Below, one piece after another: positions 26,695 through 34,294 of a stretch of DNA of 64,000 nt. The position numbers and the translations under genes are program-made. Origin of the DNA: Pseudobutyrivibrio ruminis HUN009. GTDB taxonomy: Bacteria > Bacillota > Clostridia > Lachnospirales > Lachnospiraceae. The stretch spans positions 2,411,001-2,475,000 of the forward strand of contig NZ_JNLH01000001.1 in assembly GCF_000703005.1 (NCBI RefSeq), in the 5' to 3' direction. A model generated the notes under the pieces. The model was not told the origin of the DNA and searched no databases. It saw nothing but the letters and a program-made list of their open reading frames with translations. Position 1 is the first letter of the stretch, and every line of letters begins with the position of its first letter.

Positions 26695-27485
26695 ATCAAC
26701 CTCTCAAGAGCATTGGCATACTGCCACAAGCCTTCTGCCATAATCTTTCCCTCGCCTGCTGCCATGTGATACATAACTTCAAGGTTTTCTCCTGTGAGAA
26801 TTTCCTTCGGCGAACCTATTTTATAAACACTATTATCGTATATACCAATTACTGTATCTGCCACTGCAGGAACAAATTCCAGCTCATGGATGGACATTAC
26901 CACTGCTTTGTTCTGCTCCTTGGCTAGCCTTCTAATAATAGATAGAATATCCAGCTTAAACTGAATATCCAAAAAGGATGTAGGCTCGTCTAAAATCATA
27001 ATGTCCGTATCCTGACATATGGCTCTAGCAAGCATTACTCGCTGTCGTTGGCCATCACTGACTTTGGAAAAATCTTCATTTACTATGGTGTCGGCACCAA
27101 CTAAGTCTATGGCATATGCGATAGCTTCTCTATCTTCATCACTGAGAATTCCCAGTCTGCCTGTATATGGATAGCGACCTGTGGCCACCACATCATAGCA
27201 GGTCATAAGCTCTGGATGAATTCGCTCTGTAGTAACCATGGAAACCTTTTTCGCCATAGCTTCCTCGTTAATCTCAGAATCATCTATATCGCAAATGCGA
27301 ATATTACCATCAAGCTTATTAAGCTGTCTTGTGATTGTTTTTAGTATTGTTGATTTGCCTGCTCCGTTTGCTCCAACTACCGCAATAATCTCCCCAGCCT
27401 TTACATCAAAAGAAACCTGCTTTACAACAGGCTGTCCTTTTTTATATCCCACTTCAAGGGCTATAGTACTAAGTTTTTTATCCAC
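26682..27485 (-). CDS. ABC transporter ATPase of FecE/BtuD type
   Basis: The protein has 267 residues with Walker A GANGAGKSTILKT, signature KVSDGQRQRVMLARA, Walker B DIMILDEPTSFLDI and a switch His in VMSIHELEF. The family energises import of vitamin B12, heme and siderophores. It overlaps the permease gene by 8 bases and sits inside the riboswitch-controlled operon, so a corrinoid, cobalt-tetrapyrrole or cobalt chelate is the expected cargo. Confidence 0.9.
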   Translation of the reverse strand: MDKKLSTIALEVGYKKGQPVVKQVSFDVKAGEIIAVVGANGAGKSTILKTITRQLNKLDGNIRICDIDDSEINEEAMAKKVSMVTTERIHPELMTCYDVVATGRYPYTGRLGILSDEDREAIAYAIDLVGADTIVNEDFSKVSDGQRQRVMLARAICQDTDIMILDEPTSFLDIQFKLDILSIIRRLAKEQNKAVVMSIHELEFVPAVADTVIGIYDNSVYKIGSPKEILTGENLEVMYHMAAGEGKIMAEGLWQYANALERLICQK

Positions 27486-28494
27486 GGCTTAGAGCCCTCC
27501 TAGCAACCAACATATAAATAACTACTGGAGCAAGAAATACAGCTGTCACTGCACTAATACTTACTTCCGTAGGTGCAAATGCGGTACGAGCTATACAATC
27601 GCAAAGTAAAGTAATTATGGCCCCTCCAAAGAAACATGCAGGAATCATAATTATAGGCTTTGCTGTCTTCATTGCTCCTCTCATTATATGAGGCACTGCT
27701 ATACCAACAAATGAAATTGGTCCGGCAAATGCAGTTACAGTTGCAGATAAAATGCTGGAAAGTAGAATCAATATCACTCTAAGGTGTTTGATGTTAACTC
27801 CCATATTTCTAGCATAGGCTTCACCAAGCTGGTACGCCCCAATTGGCTTTGACATTACAAATGAAAGCACAAGAGCTACTGTAACTATAATTACTGAAAT
27901 AATTACATGCTCCCAGCTTATACCTGAAAAGCTTCCTAATGACCAATTATGAAGATTTACAATATTTGAATCATTTGCAAATGTAATAATAAACTCTGTG
28001 ACTGCTGAGCAAATATATCCAATCATTACTCCACATACCACTAACAAAGACATATTTCTAACCTTACCGGCCAACATCATTACTATTCCCATAGCAATTA
28101 GTGAACCTATGAATGCTGCTACAACCATGATAAATGAGCTTATGTAAACACCCTGCCCTACCAAGACAACCATGCAAATTGCAACGAACAGCTTGGCACC
28201 TGATGAAATTCCAAGTACGTATGGACCAGCAATAGGATTTCCAAAGAAAATTTGAAGCAAATATCCAGATACTGAAAGAGCGCCTCCTAGAATTACTGCA
28301 GCAATAATTCTAGGAAGTCTTATTGATATGATAATTTTTCCAAACTGAACATCTCCTGGAGAAATCATAGATTTGATAATCTCACTTACGGTAATATCCG
28401 CACTGCCAACTCCAAGACTAAAAATAAAGCAAATTAATAATAGTAATGCCATTGAAATAAAAAGGCATGTAAATCTCTTTTTCTCTGAGTTCAT
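27478..28494 (-). CDS. ABC transporter permease of FecCD/BtuC family
   Basis: The protein has 338 residues from an ATG at 28494 with GGAG 5 bases upstream. A longer in-frame reading extends into the receptor gene and is not supported. Typical features are IRLPRIIAAVILGGALSVSGYLLQ, NPIAGPYVLGISSGA, and FAGPISFVGIAVPHIMR, with about ten membrane segments. It forms the translocation channel for the receptor encoded two bases upstream. Confidence 0.9.
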   Translation of the reverse strand: MNSEKKRFTCLFISMALLLLICFIFSLGVGSADITVSEIIKSMISPGDVQFGKIIISIRLPRIIAAVILGGALSVSGYLLQIFFGNPIAGPYVLGISSGAKLFVAICMVVLVGQGVYISSFIMVVAAFIGSLIAMGIVMMLAGKVRNMSLLVVCGVMIGYICSAVTEFIITFANDSNIVNLHNWSLGSFSGISWEHVIISVIIVTVALVLSFVMSKPIGAYQLGEAYARNMGVNIKHLRVILILLSSILSATVTAFAGPISFVGIAVPHIMRGAMKTAKPIIMIPACFFGGAIITLLCDCIARTAFAPTEVSISAVTAVFLAPVVIYMLVARRALSRG

Positions 28495-28496
28495 AG

Positions 28497-30029
28497 CTAC
28501 TCCTTCAGTTTGTAAAAACATTCTCCCGATTTGTAGGAATCTGTAAGTATTAAATGCAGTTCCTCTATAAATTCTGCCACACTTGTGGTCTTTTGGAAAT
28601 AGCCTTCGCTTAAACAATAAACATTTTTATTCTTCACAGCTTTAAAATCTGCCAAGGATGGTGCAGATGAAACTAAATCCTCCACACTTTCAAGCTCTCC
28701 TTCAATAGTGCTGTTATAAATAAGAACATCAGCGTCTACTGCTCCAATATAAAAATCTTCCATTGAAATCTTCATTGTAGATAAGGCGTCTTCTGAATTA
28801 GAAAGATTCTCCGGTACATAAGTAGCCCCTGCCATATCTATCATAGAAGAAATATAGTCACCATTTTTTCTAACTGTAATCTGGCCATTGGAATTTACAG
28901 AAAAGAATGCAACTGTAAGTCCAGTCTCTTCCATATCCATAACAGCTTTTGTACGGGCAACCTGGGCATCGAATACTTCCGTCGCAGCATCAAGCTTGCC
29001 ATACAGCACGCCATAAAGCTTAATCCACTCAAGTCTTCCCAATGGTGATGTCTCATAGCTTGAAGTCTCAACCATAACTGGTATTCCAAGGCTTTCAAGC
29101 TTTTCCTTCACTTCCGGATTGTGGTATATCATGGTGTTTTCTATAGCAAAATTGCATCCATCTGATACAAGCAGCTCATAATCAGGAGCAGAATACTTTC
29201 CTGCATATAAAATATCCCCTGCTTTAATAGCAGACGCAGCTTCTTCTATGTACCAATCCTTTGAATCAGTGCCAGAAAACTTAATGCTATTGAGGCTATC
29301 TGTATTAACTATCAAATCCATTACTGATGTGGAAACAAGATATGTTTTATCAATATCAGAAAGAACCTGAATGTTATCCGATAATCCTGTAATCTCAGCT
29401 TCAGAATTCTGTAATGGTCTTAGGAAGTACTGATTAACACTTGCCCCTGTAATTGTTATGAATGCATACTCTCCATTGTTATCATCGATATAATAATCAA
29501 CTGTAAAATCCTTGGCGTAATCAAGATCCAATGATTCTTTATATTTTAGGTTGCCCAAACTATAAGTATCATCTGAATCTGCTTTTGTATCTGTAGATTC
29601 TTTGGCTTCGTCGTTCCCATTTTCGCCAGGAGCATACACCGTCAGCTCATACTCTATCTCATGAGGAGTGCTCATAGCAGTAGTGTCACCAATTACAATA
29701 AAAGGCTCATCAAACTCCGAAAATGGTATCGTAAATACGGAGTTCTCATCTACCGCTGCCTCATTATCGTATTTAACATCATCAACCACCATGTAATCAT
29801 AGTGAGAGCTTGACCATACAAGCTTAACAGTCTTTTCCTCTCCCTCCACCACAACTGTGGCTGGCGATTCTACTGTAGCCTTTCCGCTACCACCTGTAAG
29901 AGTAACATTACAGCTATACTCACCATCTGTAATCTCATCTGTTGTATTTTCTATTTCGTTACTATTAAAAAAGCTGCAGGCTGTTAAATTAATAGCCAGC
30001 GCTGCAGCAAAAATGAATTTCTTTTTCAT
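28497..30029 (-). CDS. ABC importer receptor lipoprotein with an extra N-terminal beta domain
   Basis: The protein has 510 residues. A signal peptide ends in a lipobox, NLTACSFF. About residues 35-150 form an extra domain (GSGKATVESPATVVV, SSSHYDYMVVDDVKY, FTIPFSEFDEPFIVI, AMSTPHEIEYEL), of a sort I associate with metal-related surface proteins in this family. A linker rich in Asp/Lys follows, then a FepB/BtuF-type receptor domain (GDILYAGKYSAPDYELLVS, LGIPVMVETSSYETSPLGRL). The C-terminal domain of the neighbouring CbiK lipoprotein follows a similar pattern, suggesting both bind the same thing. The ligand is probably a corrinoid or a cobalt tetrapyrrole. Confidence 0.8.
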   Translation of the reverse strand: MKKKFIFAAALAINLTACSFFNSNEIENTTDEITDGEYSCNVTLTGGSGKATVESPATVVVEGEEKTVKLVWSSSHYDYMVVDDVKYDNEAAVDENSVFTIPFSEFDEPFIVIGDTTAMSTPHEIEYELTVYAPGENGNDEAKESTDTKADSDDTYSLGNLKYKESLDLDYAKDFTVDYYIDDNNGEYAFITITGASVNQYFLRPLQNSEAEITGLSDNIQVLSDIDKTYLVSTSVMDLIVNTDSLNSIKFSGTDSKDWYIEEAASAIKAGDILYAGKYSAPDYELLVSDGCNFAIENTMIYHNPEVKEKLESLGIPVMVETSSYETSPLGRLEWIKLYGVLYGKLDAATEVFDAQVARTKAVMDMEETGLTVAFFSVNSNGQITVRKNGDYISSMIDMAGATYVPENLSNSEDALSTMKISMEDFYIGAVDADVLIYNSTIEGELESVEDLVSSAPSLADFKAVKNKNVYCLSEGYFQKTTSVAEFIEELHLILTDSYKSGECFYKLKE

Positions 30030-30035
30030 AAATTA

Positions 30036-31631
30036 TTATTCTGCTAATTCAGGATTTGAAACTGAAACCTTATGGTCATACCAGCTTCCACTTTCTCCTA
30101 ATAATGCTAAATCAAATTCCTTATCTAATGCTTCAACAGGAATGTCAAAGCCATATACAGTTTCTGTTGTTCCATCTGAGTATGTTACCTCATCCTCTGT
30201 TGGCTGAAGCCAATTTGCTTCGTCTTTCTCTGCATCTGCAGCTGTACCAAGATAAAGGTTAACAATCTTCTTTGAAACTAATGATACGTGAATAGACATC
30301 TTACCATTCTTAACTGTAAGCTCGCCCTTGCCGTTTTCAGCTTCATTTACATGAAACATGCTGCTGTCTGTTGTAAAGTCAGCAAGATATGTCTCGCCTT
30401 CCTTAAGCTCGTCTGTATGTGCAGACTCTACTGGCTCTACGCCTGTTGCATCAGATGTGTGCTGAACGTAGATAGCCTGAACATCTGCAATTTCACCAAG
30501 GCCTGCAATCTGGCACTCTACAGATTCAAATGAACCATCTGCCTCAAACATTGACTTCCATGAATCCTCATCATCACCAGCCATATCGTTGTTTGCATGG
30601 TCACCTGCAACAACCATAAGTGGACGAAGAACAACCTTTGTATAACCAGCTTCCTTAACTGCAGCGATGATGTTCTCGCAAGAGGTCTCTTCTGGCTCAC
30701 CCTCTACAGTACCGATAAATACGTTATCATAACCAAGCTCATCCATCTGTGTCTGCATCTGGCTGTATGTAACCTTTGCAGTGTGGCTTGTACCGTGTCC
30801 CATGAATACAAATGCAACACCATCTTCAGCTGCTGCTTCTCTGCTTTCGAAACCACCATCAGCAACTGCCTCAGCTGTAATAGCCTTTGCAACTGTTTCC
30901 TTATCTGCATTTACTTCTGTAGCATCTGCTCCTACTTCACCAAGAAGTGGCTCAGCAATCTTTACAGATTCAAACTTATCAGCATATTCTTCAACTGCTG
31001 CTGTTAATTCATCATACTCAGCGCCGTGCATCAAATGTGTTGGTTGAACAACAAGGTTCTTAACACCATTTGCAACTGCTCTATCAAGAGCCTGCTCCAC
31101 ATTATCAATCTTTTCATTATCACGAGCCTGAATGTGATTGATAATAATCTGTGCTGTAAATGCACGTCTTACTGACCAATCAGGATATGCTGCCGCAATT
31201 GCCTTTTCAACTCCGCCAATATCAGCAACACGACTATCATTAAATGAAGTACCAAAACTAACAACAAGGATTTCATTCTCACCAATATCATCCTGGTTTA
31301 AAGAATCATCCTTAGAAGCATCACCTGTATCTCTTCCAAAATAATCTGGATCTGCATATTCACCTTCTACAAGCTCCTTCTGAGCATCAGTAAGAGCGTC
31401 CCATGCTTCCTTTGCAGCTGTACACTGAGCATCTGTCTCATCTGTTCTTTCCTGAACATAAATTGCATCAATAAGTGCTGCTACATTATCTGCTGCCACC
31501 TGATCATCAATCTCCTCTGTCTCTACACTTTCCTCTGTAGTCTCAGCCACATCTGCAGTCTTACCGCAAGCAGCAAATACAAATGCTGCTGACATGAAAA
31601 GTGCTAAAACCTGTAAACTTCTCTTTTTCAT
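30036..31631 (-). CDS. cbiK: Lipoprotein-anchored sirohydrochlorin cobaltochelatase (CbiK) with added surface domains
   Basis: The protein has 531 residues, about twice the usual ~260 of CbiK. A signal peptide with lipobox FAAC (Cys22) predicts anchoring outside the membrane. Residues ~44-90 form a small helical module (AADNVAALIDAIYVQ, KEAWDALTDAQKELV) common on Lachnospiraceae surface proteins. Residues ~118-395 are the CbiK fold with VVSFGTSFNDSR, candidate metal-site His in QPTHLMHG (199, 202) and MGHGTSH (279), and GTVEGEPE. Residues ~412-531 form a beta-rich C-terminal domain with FDIPVEALDKEFDL. It is the first gene after the B12 riboswitch. Cobalt insertion outside the cytoplasm is unexpected; a role in tetrapyrrole or cobalt capture for the adjacent ABC importer is possible. 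Confidence 0.85.
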   Translation of the reverse strand: MKKRSLQVLALFMSAAFVFAACGKTADVAETTEESVETEEIDDQVAADNVAALIDAIYVQERTDETDAQCTAAKEAWDALTDAQKELVEGEYADPDYFGRDTGDASKDDSLNQDDIGENEILVVSFGTSFNDSRVADIGGVEKAIAAAYPDWSVRRAFTAQIIINHIQARDNEKIDNVEQALDRAVANGVKNLVVQPTHLMHGAEYDELTAAVEEYADKFESVKIAEPLLGEVGADATEVNADKETVAKAITAEAVADGGFESREAAAEDGVAFVFMGHGTSHTAKVTYSQMQTQMDELGYDNVFIGTVEGEPEETSCENIIAAVKEAGYTKVVLRPLMVVAGDHANNDMAGDDEDSWKSMFEADGSFESVECQIAGLGEIADVQAIYVQHTSDATGVEPVESAHTDELKEGETYLADFTTDSSMFHVNEAENGKGELTVKNGKMSIHVSLVSKKIVNLYLGTAADAEKDEANWLQPTEDEVTYSDGTTETVYGFDIPVEALDKEFDLALLGESGSWYDHKVSVSNPELAE

Positions 31632-31683
31632 GATTTCCTCCTATAAAATCGTTCAAATTAAAAATTTGCAAAAGAACTCACGA

Positions 31684-31709
31684 AAAGAAAAAGACCGCCA
31701 AAGGCAGTC
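31684..31709 (-). terminator. Expression-platform terminator of the B12 riboswitch
   Basis: Minus-strand GACTGCC and GGCGGTC pair around TTT and are followed by TTTTTCTTTTC. It lies between the aptamer and cbiK, about 50 bases before the ATG, so ligand-bound aptamer would stop transcription here. Confidence 0.85.
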
Positions 31710-31799
31710 TCTAATCATTCAAAACACAAAAACATGAGGCAATTAGCCTCCAAGATTCATGCGAATAATGATTTGAGTCCCGCAAATCATAATTACAAG

Positions 31800-31972
31800 A
31801 AATAGGCAGGTCTCCTGACTTCGATCATCGCACGCTTTCTCTTCCCAAGAATACTCAGTGATATGAAAGCGAGCTCCCTAACACAGTGACGGCTTCGCTC
31901 TGGATTCTCACCAGATTCCCTTTTCACCCATACATACATAAATACTATGGGCACCTAAATCCTATGAACGAT
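31800..31972 (-). promoter_or_regulatory. Cobalamin riboswitch aptamer
   Basis: On the minus strand the conserved elements appear in order: TAGGTGCCC at the 5' side, GGGTGAAAAGGGAATCTGGTG, GAATCCAGAGC, GCCGTCACTGTG, and the B12 box AGTCAGGAGACCTGCC at 31805-31820. This is the adenosylcobalamin-type aptamer. With the terminator downstream it should repress the whole cbiK-cobD operon when corrinoid is plentiful. Confidence 0.95.
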
Positions 31973-31987
31973 ATAAATTTCTTAAAG

Positions 31988-32016
31988 AAAATACCACATT
32001 TATAATGGAGTGTCAA
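31988..32016 (-). promoter_or_regulatory. Promoter of the cobalamin operon
   Basis: Minus-strand TTGACA (32011-32016), a 17-base spacer and TATTTT (31988-31993), just upstream of the riboswitch and just after the end of the GGDEF/EAL gene. No other clear promoter was seen inside the 19-kb unit. Confidence 0.75.
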
Positions 32017-32023
32017 ACCAATA

Positions 32024-34183
32024 TCAATCCTCTGCAATTGATAAAATAGCCACTTCGTAGGCCTTATATCCATGAATTGGGTTAACAGCTATTTTCCTAA
32101 TAAAGAAGCTAGTGTAATAATCCTGTTCCTGCAAATTCTCTACGTGAACCCACTTGTCGATATCATTACATTTATCCACTGCTTCCATGAATTCCTTTAT
32201 AGGCTCCTTTTTCTGTTGAATCATGGCATTTCCCAAATCTACTTCATCCAGATATCCCATCTTCATAAGGAACCTTGCGAAGTTACGATTGTATCTAAGA
32301 ATGTATGAGCTATCATCCCGAATTTCTAAAACACCAGTAGGAATCTGTCCAAAGAATTCATTAGCATCCCAATTATAATCATTATTTACGATTGGTTCTA
32401 TAATATTGATTTTGCCAACGGTTGCATAATATTCGCTTTCTTCTAAAGCCTCTATAATATTACCAACTTTGGCACCATAAATTGTATACCATTCATCAAG
32501 TGGGATAGGCTTTGCAAAGTAAAATCCCTGCATTTTGCTACACCCAACTTCTCGCAAAAATTTAACCTGCTCTATTGTCTCGACACCTTCTACAATTGTA
32601 TCAATTCCCAGCTTTGTAATCATTTGTATAAGCTCTTTTACTATGACATGATTTTTCTTGGACATACCAAACTCACGCATAAAACGCATATCTAGCTTGA
32701 TTAAATCAAAATCAAATTTTTGCAAAATATTTAAGGATGAATATCCGCTACCGAAATCATCCATCCAAACCTTAAAACCTGCATCGTGGAATCTTCTAAT
32801 CTGTTCAGAAACGAATTCCTCATCCAATGTAGAGACGCTCTCTGTAATTTCTATGGTAATCATCTCAGAAGAAATTGTTGAGGCCTCTACTCGCTTTTTT
32901 ATTTCCTCTACAATATCGCATAATTCGAAATCGTATTTCGAAAGATTGATAGAAACAGGAACAATCTGCAATCCCTTCTTAACCACTTCTTCCAAATCTC
33001 TTAATACGCATTCCAAAATGTATAAATCAAGTTTATGAATAAGCTTTGCATCTTCCAGAACATAAATAAAATGATTAGGTGGAATAATTCCTCTTGCTGG
33101 ATCAATCCAACGTGCCAAAGCTTCCTCATCACAGACTCTGCCATTTACAGATCTCATAATCTGCTGATAGTAAGGCTGAATCCAACCTTCTCTGATTGCT
33201 TTTTCAAATGTATTAATTACATATTCATAGTGAGTGGCAACAACATGTGTATTCTCATCGTAAAAGGCATACTTGGAAAGGTAAGCACCCTTTTCCTTGT
33301 CACTAACAATCTTTGCTCTATCGCAGGCACTGCTGGCTGGAACATCCTCAAATGCCATGGAGTATACACCTACATGAATCGGCAAGGTTTTGCCATCATT
33401 TGCGTGCTTCATATCTTTGAAAATGTTCTGAAGTGTAGCTTCAATTTCTTCCATCTGTGTAAACACAGCAAAATGGTCAGAACCCATTCTTCCACAATTT
33501 TCATTTGAAAAATATTTCCTTAAAATGTCTCCAAATGCAATAAGTAGGTTGTCCCCTTCCTTGAGGCCAAATTTTTCGTTGAAGTATTTCATACCGGTGA
33601 AGTCAAAGAAAACTATACCAGGAGTTTTACCCTCATCATATATCGCCTGCTTACCTGCATCTGCCAAAGCAAGAAAATATGACATGTTTGGTAAGCCTGT
33701 AAGAGTATCATAAAAATTATCTCTTATCAGACTTTCCTTTGACATCATGTCTCTGAAATTAGAAGCCAGTTTTTCTGTAAGGGGATTTTCAAAATCTTCG
33801 CCCATGCCTTCCACCATATATATGGTACTGGAAAGCATAGTCCCATCCTCTGTAATGAAATGTTCACCATGAGAATGTATAATTACATAGTCATTAGTGA
33901 TATGTGAAAGTGTTCTGTAAACACAATCGAAATTATCTCCGCCTAAAGCAAATTTCAATGCGGCATCTGCAACCCTTGCCTTATCATCTGGATGTGTATC
34001 CCGATACATATCTTCGTCGAATAACTTGGCAATATTATCTCGGGAATCTCCCATAAGCTTACACATTCCATCTGTAACAAGAATAGTCACAACTCTTTTA
34101 TCTATAAGCTGGTAGATTACAAGAGGAATATTAAGTTTCTCAAGTACCTTTCTCTCTGTATCCTTAAAATGATATCTAGTCAT
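32024..34183 (-). CDS. GGDEF/EAL protein with PAS-like ends, probable c-di-GMP phosphodiesterase
   Basis: The protein has 719 residues without membrane segments. An N-terminal PAS-like domain (to ~130) precedes a GGDEF domain near 160-320 whose active motif is replaced by RMGSDHF, so cyclase activity is probably lost. The EAL domain (~335-580) keeps CDEEALARW, the Asp pair and Gly of MDDFGSGYSSLN, and DTIVEGVETIEQ, so hydrolysis of c-di-GMP is likely. A further PAS-like region (~600-719) ends the protein. GGAGGGTGA precedes the ATG. It ends just before the cobalamin operon promoter. Confidence 0.88.
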   Translation of the reverse strand: MTRYHFKDTERKVLEKLNIPLVIYQLIDKRVVTILVTDGMCKLMGDSRDNIAKLFDEDMYRDTHPDDKARVADAALKFALGGDNFDCVYRTLSHITNDYVIIHSHGEHFITEDGTMLSSTIYMVEGMGEDFENPLTEKLASNFRDMMSKESLIRDNFYDTLTGLPNMSYFLALADAGKQAIYDEGKTPGIVFFDFTGMKYFNEKFGLKEGDNLLIAFGDILRKYFSNENCGRMGSDHFAVFTQMEEIEATLQNIFKDMKHANDGKTLPIHVGVYSMAFEDVPASSACDRAKIVSDKEKGAYLSKYAFYDENTHVVATHYEYVINTFEKAIREGWIQPYYQQIMRSVNGRVCDEEALARWIDPARGIIPPNHFIYVLEDAKLIHKLDLYILECVLRDLEEVVKKGLQIVPVSINLSKYDFELCDIVEEIKKRVEASTISSEMITIEITESVSTLDEEFVSEQIRRFHDAGFKVWMDDFGSGYSSLNILQKFDFDLIKLDMRFMREFGMSKKNHVIVKELIQMITKLGIDTIVEGVETIEQVKFLREVGCSKMQGFYFAKPIPLDEWYTIYGAKVGNIIEALEESEYYATVGKINIIEPIVNNDYNWDANEFFGQIPTGVLEIRDDSSYILRYNRNFARFLMKMGYLDEVDLGNAMIQQKKEPIKEFMEAVDKCNDIDKWVHVENLQEQDYYTSFFIRKIAVNPIHGYKAYEVAILSIAED

Positions 34184-34294
34184 TTTTCACCCTCCAACTG
34201 ATAGTATGGTTACTTATGCCTCATCAATACATCGATTATAAATAATTAATATGAATTAATTGTTAAAAATTCATTATTTTCCTCTTGTAAACTA

